Assembly: GCA_023150095.1 (NCBI GenBank)
Contig: JAKLLO010000010.1
Coordinates: forward strand, 1-53,083
DNA from: Zoogloea sp.
GTDB lineage: Bacteria > Pseudomonadota > Gammaproteobacteria > Burkholderiales > Rhodocyclaceae
Length of the DNA: 53,083 nt
Direction of reading: 5' to 3'
Both the position numbers and the translations under genes were made by a program. Below are positions 11,268 through 20,865 of this stretch, in pieces; within the stretch, counting starts at the first letter, position 1, and each line of letters opens with the position of its first letter. The notes beneath the pieces were generated by a model. The model was not told the DNA's origin and made no database searches. It worked only from the letters and a program-made list of their open reading frames with translations.

Positions 11268-14200
11268 TCAGCGCAGCGAAAAGTCGGTCCGGCTGACCCT
11301 GGCCTTGGGCTGCTTGCCGTCGTCGCCTTCCCGGCCGGCCAGCACGAAGATGCGTTCGGCCGGCACCTGGCCCTTGGCCACCAGCCAGTTCTTCACGTTC
11401 TGGGCGCGCCGCGGGGCGAGCAGGCGGACGTCCTCGTCGGCCACGGTGGTGTTGGTGATGATCAGCTTCTCCATCTCGGCCACCGGCAGCTCCTTGGTGA
11501 GCCCCACCATGTTGCGCGGCTTGGGAAACTTCTCGTCCTTGTACACCCGCGTGAGCAGCGCCGGGTATTCCTCTGGCGACACCCGCACACGGCCGTCCTC
11601 GCCGGCGGATTCGCCGGCCTTGGCCATGTCCTTCACCTTCAGCGCCTCGACCTTGCCCACCAGCATCGCCCGGCGCAGGCCATCCCGGTCGGCCACGGGA
11701 TCGACCCGGCCGGCGATGTCGAGCTTGAGGCCCGGCTTCTCGTTCATCACCTTGGCGATCGACTGCAGCTTGGTTTCGGCGCCTTCCGGCAGGCGACCGA
11801 AGCCGGGGTCGAAATCCAGCCAGGCGAGTTCCTCGGCGTTGCCGCCGAACATCGACCCGAGCAGCGCAAAGGGCGAGGTGACGGCCTTGGTGACGAGATT
11901 GACGATGACCTTGACGACGATCGCCCCGACGCTGAACTGCGGATCATCCAGCGAGCCGCCGATGGGCAGGTCCAGGTCGATCTCACCGCGGCTGTTCTTG
12001 AGCAGCGACACCGCCAGCAGCACCGGCAGCTTGAGGGCGCTCGGGCTCTCCACCTTGTCGCCGAAGGTCAGCTGATCCAGGAAGACCTGATTGGTGGCCG
12101 CCAGCTTGCGGTCGACGATCTTGTAGTTGAGATTGGCCGACAGCTTGCCCTTCTCGATGCCGTAGCCCACGTACTTGCCGGCGTAGGTGGACACGCTGGA
12201 GAGCTCGAAATCCTTCACCGAGGCGCGGATGTCCAGCGCCTTGTCCTGCCGGAAGGGGTTGAACCTGCCGATCACCTCGACCGGCGCCGAGTCATCCACC
12301 CGACCTCGCAGGTCGAGCTCGGCGATCACGTCGGGGTTGGACGACAGATTGACCAGCTTCCCGCCCATTCCGGTGAGGTTGGCGTCGTAGTTGGGCTTGA
12401 TGAAGCGGTCGCTGTAAGCGATGTTGCCGCCCTGCAGGGTGATGCGCTTGATCGAGATCGGGATCGGCGCCTCGGCAGCCGGCGGCACCTTCGTCACCGC
12501 CACGTTGCTTGCCAGCACCACACCCGGCGGTTTGCCGGCCGTCTTGGCTGCGTCGGCCGCGGCCTTCTCCTCTTCGGCCCGCTGGGCGGTGATCTCGCGG
12601 ATGTTGAGCCCGCCCTGGGCGTTGAGGATCAGCCGGGTGTAGAAATCGGTCAGGGCGATGTCGTCGATGTTCACCGCCATCGGCGACAGGCGCACATCCA
12701 TTCCGCCAAAATACAGTGATTTCCACTTGAGGAAGTCGGCCGCGTTGAGCTTGTCCACCGACGCGAAGTCGCCGATGGTGAGGTTGCCCTTGAAGCCGCC
12801 CTTCACCGCGCCGCCCGGCGGCAGCTCGAAAGCCAGCTTGCCACGGGACGTCACGTGGCCGCGGGTGATGGCGATCTTCACCTTCTCGGTCACGTAGGGC
12901 TGGAGCATCGCCAGATCGACCGCCTTCAGGTCGAGATCCAGGTTGCCCGCCAGGGGCGCGAGGCCCACCGTGCCGCCGACGCCCACCTTGCCGCGCTTGT
13001 TGATGGCCGCCTGCAGGTTGAGCTTCGCCTTGCTGCCCTTGGCCGTCGAAAGCCCGTCGATCTTCAGGGACATGGGTTCGGCGTTGAGCACGACGGACGG
13101 CGTCAGGGTGCGGTCCTCGACGCGCACGCCCCAGTCGTCCAGCGCCACCCGCTTCACCTCCACCAGCCAGTCGGGCCCGCCCTTTGCCGCCGGCGCGGGC
13201 CTGGAGGCGGGCTTTGGCGCCGGCTTGGGCGAGGGCGCCGGGGCCGCGCCCGCGAGCTTCTGGGCGTTGAAATCGCCGCTCTTGTCCCGCACCAGCACCA
13301 ACCGCGTGGCCTTGCTGCTCACCTCGCCCACCGTCACCTTGCGGGCGGCGAGATCCACATCCGCGTCCTTCACCTCAAGCAGGCCCAGCTTCGCCAGCGG
13401 CGCCTTCTCGCCCTTGAGCTGCACGCCCACGCCCTTCAGGGCCAGGGATTCCGCCTTGAGCTTCACCTTCGGCTCGCCGCCGGCTTCCTGCACCACGTCG
13501 TAGGCGATCCGGCCGTCGAACTTGCCGGACACCACATCCCCGCCCGGCAGCGCCGCGGCGATGTACGGCTTGGGGCTCACCAGATCAAAGCCGGCGAGTT
13601 CCAGCGTGCCCGCAGCCTTGAGCGGCGACAGGGCGATGCTGCCCTTGTTCTCGAGGGTCTCGCCGGAAGGCGTCGCAAAACCGAACTCCAGCGCCGCCGG
13701 CTCGCCGCCCGCCAGCTGGAACTTGCGCAGCGACACGTGGATGTCCTGCAAGGTCTTGCTGAAGGTGCCGGCAGGCAAGGCATCCGAAAAATCCAGCTTG
13801 CCGCCGGTGAGCTTGAACTCGCCCAGGCTCAGCGCAAACGGCCTGGCCGGCTTGCTGTCGGCCGGTGCGGGCTCGGCCGGCTTGGCAGCGGCGGGTTTGG
13901 GGACGAGCGACAGCAGGCTGATCCGGCCTTCCCGGTCTCGCCCGACCACGAACTCCGGCTTGTCGATGGCCACCGTGCCCAGGGCCAGTTCGCCCGCCAG
14001 GGGTGCCAGCCTGTCGATACCGATCTTCACAGACGGCAGCTTGATCGCCGGCCGGCCATCGGCGTGCTGGATCTCCACCGCGTCGAGGCCGAGGTCGCCC
14101 TTCACCGTCACGCTCGGTGCGGCGCCTGCAGGCTGGGCGAATGAGAGCTCCAGATCCGACGACAGCCGGGCCGACGGCAGCCGGAAAGGCTTGTCGATCG

Positions 14201-14915
14201 GCACGTAGGCCAGGTAGCGGGTCAGGTCGAAGCTGTCGAACTTGAGATCGACCACCGATTCGCGGGTGGCCGAGAACGGCCGCGCCTTGCCGCGCACCTC
14301 GAAAGGCGTGCCATTGACCTTCATCGCCAGCAGCGGCTCGACGAAGGTTTCCACCTGGGACGGCAGGTTGGAGACGAAGGGCACGCCCAGCTCGAGATCG
14401 GCGATCTGGTGCTTCTGGCCCACCGGCCGGTCGTCGATGTCGATGCGGCCCTTCTCGATGCGGATGTTATGCACCGAGAACAGGCTCTTTGAGCCGTCGT
14501 CCGGCTTGTTGAGGATCTCGTCGATCACGTCGGACCAGTTGAGGCGCGTGCCTTCCAGCCGCACCACGCTCACCGCGGGCTCGACGAGCTTCACCTCCTG
14601 CACCACGATGCCGCCCCGGAACAGCGACTCGGCCTCGACGTTGGCGTACAGCGACGTGAAGCTCGCCGCCGTCGCTTTGCCATCGGGCTCCAGCATCCGA
14701 AAGCCGCGCACCTCGGCCGACAGCGCATACGGGTTGATCGAGATGCCCTCGATCGTCACCTTGCGGTGCAGCTGCTCGGACAGCTTCTCCTCGGCGATCG
14801 ACTTGACCAGCGGGGGCGCCACCAGAAAGCCGGCCACGCCGACCACCGCCACGATCCCCACGCCCCACAGAGCCCACTTGAGCGGCCGCCGCGCGGCCTT
14901 GGGTTGCTGCTCCAT
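11268..14915 (-). CDS. Very large DUF748 (AsmA-like) envelope protein
   Basis: This protein is 1215 residues from the ATG at 14915, which has a good AGGAAG ribosome-binding site. A GTG 33 bases upstream is a weaker alternative. A basic N-terminus is followed by one membrane segment ([24 protein letters not shown], about 14-37). The long beta-rich periplasmic body is typical of the AsmA-like superfamily, whose members span the envelope and are tied to lipid or lipoprotein transport and outer membrane assembly. A Pro/Ala-rich linker ([17 protein letters not shown]) lies about 580 residues in. The C-terminal third (from about 970, ending [14 protein letters not shown]...AGREGDDG) looks like the OmpA-ish tail seen in DUF748 proteins. 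The role here is inferred from the family only. Confidence 0.85.
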   Translation of the reverse strand: MEQQPKAARRPLKWALWGVGIVAVVGVAGFLVAPPLVKSIAEEKLSEQLHRKVTIEGISINPYALSAEVRGFRMLEPDGKATAASFTSLYANVEAESLFRGGIVVQEVKLVEPAVSVVRLEGTRLNWSDVIDEILNKPDDGSKSLFSVHNIRIEKGRIDIDDRPVGQKHQIADLELGVPFVSNLPSQVETFVEPLLAMKVNGTPFEVRGKARPFSATRESVVDLKFDSFDLTRYLAYVPIDKPFRLPSARLSSDLELSFAQPAGAAPSVTVKGDLGLDAVEIQHADGRPAIKLPSVKIGIDRLAPLAGELALGTVAIDKPEFVVGRDREGRISLLSLVPKPAAAKPAEPAPADSKPARPFALSLGEFKLTGGKLDFSDALPAGTFSKTLQDIHVSLRKFQLAGGEPAALEFGFATPSGETLENKGSIALSPLKAAGTLELAGFDLVSPKPYIAAALPGGDVVSGKFDGRIAYDVVQEAGGEPKVKLKAESLALKGVGVQLKGEKAPLAKLGLLEVKDADVDLAARKVTVGEVSSKATRLVLVRDKSGDFNAQKLAGAAPAPSPKPAPKPASRPAPAAKGGPDWLVEVKRVALDDWGVRVEDRTLTPSVVLNAEPMSLKIDGLSTAKGSKAKLNLQAAINKRGKVGVGGTVGLAPLAGNLDLDLKAVDLAMLQPYVTEKVKIAITRGHVTSRGKLAFELPPGGAVKGGFKGNLTIGDFASVDKLNAADFLKWKSLYFGGMDVRLSPMAVNIDDIALTDFYTRLILNAQGGLNIREITAQRAEEEKAAADAAKTAGKPPGVVLASNVAVTKVPPAAEAPIPISIKRITLQGGNIAYSDRFIKPNYDANLTGMGGKLVNLSSNPDVIAELDLRGRVDDSAPVEVIGRFNPFRQDKALDIRASVKDFELSSVSTYAGKYVGYGIEKGKLSANLNYKIVDRKLAATNQVFLDQLTFGDKVESPSALKLPVLLAVSLLKNSRGEIDLDLPIGGSLDDPQFSVGAIVVKVIVNLVTKAVTSPFALLGSMFGGNAEELAWLDFDPGFGRLPEGAETKLQSIAKVMNEKPGLKLDIAGRVDPVADRDGLRRAMLVGKVEALKVKDMAKAGESAGEDGRVRVSPEEYPALLTRVYKDEKFPKPRNMVGLTKELPVAEMEKLIITNTTVADEDVRLLAPRRAQNVKNWLVAKGQVPAERIFVLAGREGDDGKQPKARVSRTDFSLR

Positions 14916-15028
14916 TTCGGCTTCCTTTTTTGTTCTGCCCGTCGCCACGCCCCAAGCCGGTGCGCGCTCGTTTATCGCTCAAGCCTAGCAGGCGAAAGCG
15001 AACCTGAGAATGGCATCGTGCGCCCGGT

Positions 15029-15057
15029 TTGCGCCAGGACAAGGGGCGGACTATCCT
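15029..15057 (+). promoter_or_regulatory. Possible promoter for the BaiN-type flavoprotein gene
   Basis: TTGCGC (15029-15034), a 17-base spacer and TATCCT (15052-15057) lie 28 bases before the ATG at 15086. Spacing is ideal but both boxes are imperfect, so this is a weak call. Confidence 0.3.
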
Positions 15058-15085
15058 GCGGGCCCGTTCCAGCCCCATCCTCACC

Positions 15086-16321
15086 ATGAACCGCCCCCAC
15101 CAGCCCGTCCGCTTTGACGTCATCGTGATCGGCGCCGGCGCCGCCGGCATGATGTGCGCCGCCGAAGCCGGCCAGCGCGGACGCCGCGTGCTCATCATCG
15201 ACCACGCCACCAAGCTGGCCGAGAAGATCCGCATCTCGGGCGGCGGCCGCTGCAACTTCACCAACCTGGACGTGAGCGTCGCCAACTACCTGTCGCGCAA
15301 CCCCCAGTTCTGCCGCTCGGCCCTGGCGCGCTTCACGCCGGGGCATTTTCTCGAGCGCATCCAGCGCCACGGCATCGCCTGGCACGAGCGCGACCACGGC
15401 CAGCTGTTCTGTGACGACTCCGCCCAGGACATCATCGACATGCTGCGCGCCGGCTGCGAGGACGGCCACGTGGAATGGGCCATGCCCTGCGAGATCAGGC
15501 ACATCGCGCCCGGCCCTGACGAGGCGGAACGTTTCGCCCTCGACACCAGCCACGGGCGCTTCACCTGTACGAGCCTGGTGGTCGCCACCGGCGGGCTGTC
15601 GATCCCCAAGATCGGCGCCTCGCCCTTCGGCTACAAGATTGCCGAACAGTTTGGCCTGCCCATCGTGCCACCCAAGCCGGCCCTGGTGCCGCTCACCCTA
15701 GGGCCGGACGAGCTGGCGATCTACAAGGAGCTCGCCGGCATGGCCTTCGACGCGGTGGCCGAGTGCGGCGAGGGGCGCTTCCGCGAGAACCTGCTGTTCA
15801 CCCACCGCGGCCTCTCCGGCCCGGTGATCCTGCAGGTGTCGTCCTACTGGCAGAGCCGCGACTACGACGCCGCGCCGGGCGCCACCGAAGGCGGCAGCCG
15901 GATCACCGTCAATCTGTTCCCGTCCGATGACGTGCGCGCCTGGCTCACCGAGCGCGCCCGGGGCAAGACGCTGCTCGGCAACCTGCTGTCCGACCGCCTT
16001 CCCAAGCGCTTCGCCCACGCCTGGTGCGAGGAACGCGGCTGGAACAAGCCGATCAACCAGTTCAATGGCAAGGAACTCGACGCCATCGCCACCGCCCTCG
16101 AAGGCTGGACGATCACGCCCGGCGGCACCCTGGGCTACGCCAAGGCCGAAGTCACCGTGGGCGGCGTGGATACGCGGGCGCTGTCATCCAAGACGATGGA
16201 GGCACGCAACGTGCCGGGGCTGTACTTCATCGGCGAGGTGATGGACGTCACCGGCCACCTGGGCGGCTACAACTTCCAGTGGGCCTGGGCGAGCGGCTAT
16301 GCGGCGGGTCAGGCGGTGTGA
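15086..16321 (+). CDS. BaiN/HI0933 family NAD(P)/FAD-dependent oxidoreductase
   Basis: This 411-residue flavoprotein has an N-terminal FAD fingerprint VIVIGAGAAGMMCAAEAG (about residues 11-28), the family motif ISGGGRCNFTN near residue 55, VVATGGLSIPKIGAS in the middle and the closing GEVMDVTGHLGGYNFQWAWASG. The last is the C-terminal FAD contact of the HI0933 family. The family includes the YhiN-type proteins and BaiN, a bile-acid enzyme of clostridia. The bacterial housekeeping function is not established. It is divergent from the DUF748 gene. Confidence 0.9.
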   Translation: MNRPHQPVRFDVIVIGAGAAGMMCAAEAGQRGRRVLIIDHATKLAEKIRISGGGRCNFTNLDVSVANYLSRNPQFCRSALARFTPGHFLERIQRHGIAWHERDHGQLFCDDSAQDIIDMLRAGCEDGHVEWAMPCEIRHIAPGPDEAERFALDTSHGRFTCTSLVVATGGLSIPKIGASPFGYKIAEQFGLPIVPPKPALVPLTLGPDELAIYKELAGMAFDAVAECGEGRFRENLLFTHRGLSGPVILQVSSYWQSRDYDAAPGATEGGSRITVNLFPSDDVRAWLTERARGKTLLGNLLSDRLPKRFAHAWCEERGWNKPINQFNGKELDAIATALEGWTITPGGTLGYAKAEVTVGGVDTRALSSKTMEARNVPGLYFIGEVMDVTGHLGGYNFQWAWASGYAAGQAV

Positions 16322-16742
16322 GGCCGGGCCGGGCCGGGCGGCAAGGCCCACGCGCCTGTCCCCGAGCCCCACGCGAGCGTCCCGAAGCCCTGGCACTGGC
16401 ACTTCTGGAATGGGCACCTCATTCTGAAAGGCGCTCGCGAGCATCATTTTGATGCAGCCCCAGTGTCGGCCGGACACAGGCCGTCACTCAAAAAGACCCA
16501 CGCCTGGGTCTGTTTTTCTGGCACGAGAGACAAAAAGCCCGAAGCGTCGGACCGGACAACAGACCCTGTGTGTCCAAAAGACCAAAACCTGGAGCTCCCC
16601 GCTTCTCGACCGGGACTTTCGGCATGGCGCGCCTATCCCGGAGAGACTCGCGAGCATCCCGGAGACAGGCGCTAGGGTCTTCCGGATAGGCGGGCGCCTC
16701 CCGCCGAGCCGCACCGCCGGCAAGCCGTCCGGATCACCCAAA
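16322..16742 (+). other. Structured intergenic stretch without a convincing gene
   Basis: Between the flavoprotein and ppa genes are about 420 bases that I cannot assign to a protein. The GC content looks lower than in the flanks. It opens with a short tandem of gggcc units, contains several inverted repeats (gcatca/tgatgc at 16442-16456, and gcgcctatcccgga near 16634 facing tccggataggcg near 16679) and repeats the word ctcgcgagcatc at two places. One good hairpin terminator lies inside (16495-16518). Open frames here lack coding character. Possibilities are a small RNA or a decayed gene. Confidence 0.5.
16495..16518 (+). terminator. Intrinsic terminator inside the flavoprotein-ppa gap
   Basis: A 7-bp stem agaccca/tgggtct with a cgcc loop is followed by gttttt and preceded by a run of A on the other side, so it could work in both directions. 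It is 170 bases past the flavoprotein stop, which suggests either a long 3' leader or the end of a separate small transcript. Confidence 0.65.
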
Positions 16743-16771
16743 AACAAGGCCCGCACATGGCGGGCCTTGTT
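16743..16771 (-). terminator. Intrinsic terminator downstream of ppa
   Basis: An 11-bp stem (aacaaggcccg/cgggccttgtt) with a seven-base loop lies 19 bases after the ppa stop. On the minus strand it runs into a T-rich stretch (TTGTTTTTGGG). Confidence 0.85.
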
Positions 16772-16790
16772 CATCCAGCGCGGAAATCGC

Positions 16791-17318
16791 TTACTTGTTG
16801 GCAGCAGCGATGCCGTCGAGGATTTCCTGCTTGGCATCTTCAACGCTGCCCCAGCCGGTCACCTTGACCCACTTGCCCGGCTCGAGATCCTTGTAGTGCT
16901 CGAAGAAGTGCTGGGTCTGCTTGAGCAGCAGCTCCGGCAGGTCGTCGAGGGTCTTCACGTTGTCGTATAGCGGGGTCAGCTTGGAGACCGGAACGGCCAC
17001 GACCTTGGCGTCAACGCCGCCTTCGTCTTCCATCTTCAGCACGCCGACCGGACGGGCGCGGATCACGACGCCCGGCTGCAGCGGGTAGGGAGCCACGACC
17101 AGCACGTCCACCGGGTCGCCGTCGCCGGCAACGGTGTGGGGGATGTAGCCGTAGTTGATCGGGTAACGCAGGGTGGTGCCCATGAAGCGATCAACGAAGA
17201 CAGCGCCGCTGTCCTTGTCCACTTCAAACTTGATCGGATCGCCCTGAGCGGAGATCTCGATGATCACGTTGACGTCGTTCGGAACGTCCTTGCCGGACTT
17301 GACTTGATCGAAACCCAT
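16791..17318 (-). CDS. ppa: Inorganic pyrophosphatase (family I)
   Basis: This 175-residue cytoplasmic enzyme hydrolyses pyrophosphate and so drives biosynthetic reactions. The magnesium-binding signature [10 protein letters not shown] is present near residue 65. The substrate-site features [11 protein letters not shown] and the C-terminal KVTGW are also visible. Length equals that of E. coli Ppa. A strong AAGGGAGG ribosome-binding site (plus-strand 17327-17336) and a perfect TATAAT (17356-17361, minus strand) precede it, so it appears to have its own promoter in the gap beyond copZ. It ends in a strong terminator. Confidence 0.97.
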   Translation of the reverse strand: MGFDQVKSGKDVPNDVNVIIEISAQGDPIKFEVDKDSGAVFVDRFMGTTLRYPINYGYIPHTVAGDGDPVDVLVVAPYPLQPGVVIRARPVGVLKMEDEGGVDAKVVAVPVSKLTPLYDNVKTLDDLPELLLKQTQHFFEHYKDLEPGKWVKVTGWGSVEDAKQEILDGIAAANK

Positions 17319-17355
17319 GTTTTACGCCTCCCTTGATATGTGAAAACAGCCCACG

Positions 17356-17361
17356 ATTATA
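17356..17361 (-). promoter_or_regulatory. -10 box of the ppa promoter
   Basis: TATAAT reads on the minus strand 38 bases before the ppa ATG. No good -35 hexamer stands at 16-18 bases upstream, so only the -10 element is claimed. Confidence 0.5.
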
Positions 17362-17377
17362 AGTGACTCCGATGAAA

Positions 17378-17584
17378 TCAGGTCGCATCGAAACCGGCAT
17401 CTTCGATCGCTGATTTCAGCGCCGCCGGCGTCACCTTGGCCGGATCGAAATCGACCTTCGCCTCGCCCGCCTCCAGCGACACCGCCACCCCGGCCACGCC
17501 CTCCAGCGCCGACAGCGCACCCGTCACGTTCTTCACGCAGCCCTGGCAGCTCATGCCGCCCACCTTGATCGTCACGTTTTCCAT
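17378..17584 (-). CDS. copZ: Copper chaperone CopZ-like (HMA domain)
   Basis: This 68-residue single heavy-metal-associated domain has the metal-binding motif GGMSCQGC (cysteines 13 and 16). The fold pattern (VTIKVGG...VKNVTGALSALEGVAGVAVSLEAGEAKVDFDP) is that of Atx1/CopZ. Such proteins carry Cu(I) to P-type ATPases. It lies 11 bases after copA on the same strand, so the chaperone and pump are very probably co-expressed. Confidence 0.9.
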   Translation of the reverse strand: MENVTIKVGGMSCQGCVKNVTGALSALEGVAGVAVSLEAGEAKVDFDPAKVTPAALKSAIEDAGFDAT

Positions 17585-17595
17585 CAGGTTTCCTT

Positions 17596-19998
17596 TCAGT
17601 TGCGCCCGGCGCGCCAGCGCCTGAGCAGAAGCGAATTGCTGACCACCGACACCGAGCTCATCGCCATCGCCGCCCCGGCGATCACCGGATTGAGCAGCCC
17701 CAGCGCCGCCGCCGGAATGCCCAGCACGTTGTAGATGAAGGCAAAGAACAGATTCTGGCGGATCTTGCCCAGCGTGGCGCGGGACAGCGAGATCGCGTCG
17801 GCCACGCTGTTAAGGTCGTTGCGCACCAGCGTGAGATCCGCCGCCTCGATGGCCACGTCCGAGCCCGCGCCGATGGCGAACGACACATCCGCCGCGGCCA
17901 GCGCCGGCGCGTCGTTGATGCCGTCGCCGACCATGCCCACCAGCCCGTCGCCCCGCAGCGCCTCGACGGCCGCCGCCTTGTCGCCAGGCAGCACCTGGGC
18001 GCGAAAATCCGTGATGCCAGCTTCCGCCGCGATGCGCGCCGCCGCGGCGGGGTGATCCCCGGTGAGCATCACCATCCGCACGCCCATCGCCTGCAGCCGT
18101 GCCACCGCCGCCTTCGAGGTGGCCCGCAGCGGGTCGGCGATACCCAGCGCGCCCAGCGCGTGGCCATCCACCGCCACGCCCACCGGCGTGAGGGCCGCGG
18201 CCAGGAGCGGATCAAGCACCTCGGCCGGCAGCGCGGCGCCACGCTCGGCGAGGAAATCAGGCGAGCCGACCGCCACCTCGCGGCCATCGACGCGGCCAAT
18301 CACGCCCTTGCCGCCCACCGCTTGAACCGCCTCGGCGGCAGCCCAACTCAGGTTTTCGCCCCGCGCCGCTGCCACCACCGCCTGGGCCAGCGGGTGATGG
18401 CTGGTTTCCTCGATGCTCGCAGCCAGCGCCAGCAAATCGGCCCGGCTGGCGCCCGGCGCCACTCGCACGTCCAGCACCGTCGGCCGGCCTTCGGTCAGGG
18501 TGCCGGTCTTGTCCACCACCAGCGTGCGGATCTTCTCGGCCAGCTCCAACGCCTCGGCGTTGCGCACCAGGATACCGGCGCGGGCGCCCTGCCCGGTGCC
18601 CACCATCACCGCCGTGGGCGTCGCGAGGCCCAGCGCGCAGGGGCAGGCGATCACCAGCACCGCCACGCCATTGACCAGCGCCGGCGCCAGCTCGCCGCCT
18701 ATCCACCACCACGCAAAGAAGGTCGCGAAGGCGATCGCCACCACCGTCGGCACGAAGATCGCTGCGATGCGGTCGGCCAGCCGCTGCACCGCCGGCTTGC
18801 CGCCCTGGGCCTGCTCCACCAGCCGCACGATGCCGGCAAGCAGCGTCTCGGCACCCACGCCCACCGCCCGGCAGCGCAGCACGCCGGCGCCATTCACGGT
18901 AGCGGCGAAGACCTTGTCGCCCGGAGCCTTGGTCACCGGCACGCTCTCGCCTGTGAGCATCGCCTCGTCGGCCGACGACTCGCCCGACAGCACCTCGCCA
19001 TCCACCGGCACCGAATCCCCCGGCCGCAGCACGAAGATCATCCCGGCCACCACCTGCGCCACCGGTAGCTCGACGATCTGCCCGTCGCGCTCGATGCGCG
19101 CCGTGGGCGGCTGCAGGCGCAACAGCGCCTCGACCGCCGCCGAGGTGCGCGCACGGGCCCGGGCTTCCAGCAGCTTGCCCAGTAGCACCAGCGTGATGAT
19201 GCTGGCGGAGGCCTCGAAATAGACGTGCAGATCGTGGCGATCCAGCAGCACCACCGCGAGGCTGAAGAAGTAGGCCACACTGGTGCCCAGCGCCACCAGC
19301 ACGTCCATGTTGGCGCCGCCGCCCAGCAGCGACGACCACGCGCCCTTGTAGAAACGCCGGCCGATCCAGAACTGCACCGGCGTCGCCAGCAGCAGCTGCG
19401 CCCAGCGCGGCAGCCACTCGTCGTGGTCCATCGAGCCGCTGGCGCCGGCGCCGAGCATCCCGATCATCTGGGCCAGGAAAGGCAGCGACAGCAGCGCCGA
19501 GATCCAGAACAGGCGCAGCTCGGCGCGAAACTCGGCTTCCTTGCGAGCGCGCTCCGCATCGCGGTCGCGGCCGGCGATGAGGGTTGCGGTAAAGCCTGCC
19601 TTGGCGATGGCGCCGACGATTGCAGCTGGATCGGCGAGCCCCGGCGTGTAGCGCACGCGCGCCGTCTCGGCGGCAAAATTGACGTTGCCTTCCACACCCG
19701 GCAGGCGACCCACGACCTTCTCGATGCGCGCCGCGCAGGCCGCGCAACTCATGCCGCCAATGCCGAGCTCCAGCACCTGGGGCGCCACGTCGAAGCCCGC
19801 CTTGCGGATCGCACCAAGGATATCGGCGGCGGGCACGCCGTCGGGTGCGGCGGTGATGCGGGCTTTCTCGGTGGCGAAGTTCACCTTCGCCTCGACGCCA
19901 GGCAGGCGGTTGAGCACTTTCTCGAGCCGTACCGCGCAGGCGGCGCAGCTCATGCCCGACACCGGCAGATCAAGGTGCGCGCCGCCCTGCTCGCTCAT
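17596..19998 (-). CDS. copA: Cu(I)-translocating P1B-type ATPase CopA
   Basis: This heavy-metal pump of the inner membrane is 800 residues if started at the ATG at 19998. A GTG at 20022 would add eight, and neither has a clear ribosome-binding site. Two N-terminal HMA domains carry CAAC at residues 18-21 and 85-88. The P-type core follows: MLTGESVPV in the actuator domain, the intramembrane CPC ([14 protein letters not shown]) that marks Cu(I) selectivity, the phosphorylation site [16 protein letters not shown] for nucleotide binding and [10 protein letters not shown]. Eight membrane segments are expected. It stands between a SafE-like gene and copZ. Both detoxification and supply of copper to cbb3 oxidase (CcoI type) are possible. 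The partner copZ favours efflux. Confidence 0.95.
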   Translation of the reverse strand: MSEQGGAHLDLPVSGMSCAACAVRLEKVLNRLPGVEAKVNFATEKARITAAPDGVPAADILGAIRKAGFDVAPQVLELGIGGMSCAACAARIEKVVGRLPGVEGNVNFAAETARVRYTPGLADPAAIVGAIAKAGFTATLIAGRDRDAERARKEAEFRAELRLFWISALLSLPFLAQMIGMLGAGASGSMDHDEWLPRWAQLLLATPVQFWIGRRFYKGAWSSLLGGGANMDVLVALGTSVAYFFSLAVVLLDRHDLHVYFEASASIITLVLLGKLLEARARARTSAAVEALLRLQPPTARIERDGQIVELPVAQVVAGMIFVLRPGDSVPVDGEVLSGESSADEAMLTGESVPVTKAPGDKVFAATVNGAGVLRCRAVGVGAETLLAGIVRLVEQAQGGKPAVQRLADRIAAIFVPTVVAIAFATFFAWWWIGGELAPALVNGVAVLVIACPCALGLATPTAVMVGTGQGARAGILVRNAEALELAEKIRTLVVDKTGTLTEGRPTVLDVRVAPGASRADLLALAASIEETSHHPLAQAVVAAARGENLSWAAAEAVQAVGGKGVIGRVDGREVAVGSPDFLAERGAALPAEVLDPLLAAALTPVGVAVDGHALGALGIADPLRATSKAAVARLQAMGVRMVMLTGDHPAAAARIAAEAGITDFRAQVLPGDKAAAVEALRGDGLVGMVGDGINDAPALAAADVSFAIGAGSDVAIEAADLTLVRNDLNSVADAISLSRATLGKIRQNLFFAFIYNVLGIPAAALGLLNPVIAGAAMAMSSVSVVSNSLLLRRWRAGRN

Positions 19999-20058
19999 GG
20001 CAGGGAGCGGCGGCGCACCCACAGCGGGAAAATCATGGCGGTCACCTGGAGGATGGGG

Positions 20059-20775
20059 TCAGAAATGGCACACCACGCCATTCCACAGCTTGCTGCCCAG
20101 CGACGGCGTGGTGACGAGACCATAGACGCCGAAGGCCAGCACCACCAGACCAGACCCCGTGCGCACCGCCTGGTTCCTCACCACGTCGCGCAGACGCTTG
20201 AGCACGAGCCCCGCCAGCAGCAGATTGGGCAGCGTGCCGAGCCCGAAAGCCAGCATCAATGCCGCGCCCCGCTCGGCCGAGCCGGTGACGAGGGCCGTCG
20301 CCAGCACGCTGTAGACCAGCCCGCAGGGCAGAAAGCCCCACAGCGCCCCCAGCGGAAACGCCTGGGCCACCGAACGCGCCGGCAGGAAGCGCCGGGTGAG
20401 CGGCTGGATGCGGTTCCACAGGCGCTGGCCGAGCTTCTCGACCCCCGCCAGGGCGCGGGTGAAGCCGGTGAGGTAAAGCCCCAGCGCCACCAGCATCAGG
20501 TTGGCCGCCACGTAGAGCGCGAGCTGGATCGGCAGGATGTCGTTGAACAGCATGCCCACCGTGCCGATGGCGCCCATCGCCGCGCCGGCCAGGGTGTAGC
20601 TGCCGATGCGGCCCAGGTTGTAGGCCAGGTGCAGCGGCCATTCGCGGCGCTTCTGGCCGGGCATCTGGATCGTCTGCACGGTGAGCGCGCTGACGATGCC
20701 GCCGCACATGGCCACGCAGTGGGTGCCGCCGAGAAGGCCGATCAGGAAGACAGCGAAGTAGCCGGTTTCCGGCAT
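20059..20775 (-). CDS. Sulfite exporter TauE/SafE (DsbD_2) family membrane protein
   Basis: This 238-residue protein has about six membrane segments and the family motif GLLGGTHCVAMCGGI near the N-terminus (residues 13-27), with a second conserved cysteine in WGFLPCGLVYS. This is the DsbD_2/SafE-type domain that, in proteobacteria, commonly neighbours the cytochrome cbb3 oxidase genes (ccoGHIS) and copper pumps. It has been discussed as a copper or thiol-redox factor rather than a sulfite exporter. It is first in a likely SafE-copA-copZ operon. A terminator separates it from hemN upstream. Confidence 0.88.
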   Translation of the reverse strand: MPETGYFAVFLIGLLGGTHCVAMCGGIVSALTVQTIQMPGQKRREWPLHLAYNLGRIGSYTLAGAAMGAIGTVGMLFNDILPIQLALYVAANLMLVALGLYLTGFTRALAGVEKLGQRLWNRIQPLTRRFLPARSVAQAFPLGALWGFLPCGLVYSVLATALVTGSAERGAALMLAFGLGTLPNLLLAGLVLKRLRDVVRNQAVRTGSGLVVLAFGVYGLVTTPSLGSKLWNGVVCHF

Positions 20776-20798
20776 GGTTTCAATCCTGCAAAAGAAAA

Positions 20799-20822
20799 GC
20801 GCCCCGCGAAGTCACGGGGCGC
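20799..20822 (-). terminator. Intrinsic terminator downstream of hemN
   Basis: An 8-bp GC stem (gcgccccg/cggggcgc) is followed on the minus strand by TTTTCTTTT, a textbook Rho-independent signal, about 43 bases after the hemN stop. It isolates hemN from the SafE-copA-copZ unit. Confidence 0.9.
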
Positions 20823-20865
20823 ATAGTTTAGTCCTGACGATCCGGAGCAGCCAGACATCGGTGGA

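Noticed and set aside
16389..16415. Sigma-54 promoter at the ctggcactggcac word
   Set aside because: TGGCAC is present, but the second half TTGC is missing at the required spacing.
16484..16843. Possible small gene on the minus strand next to ppa
   Set aside because: It overlaps the 3' end of ppa and its terminator in another frame and shows no signal, motif or ribosome-binding site.
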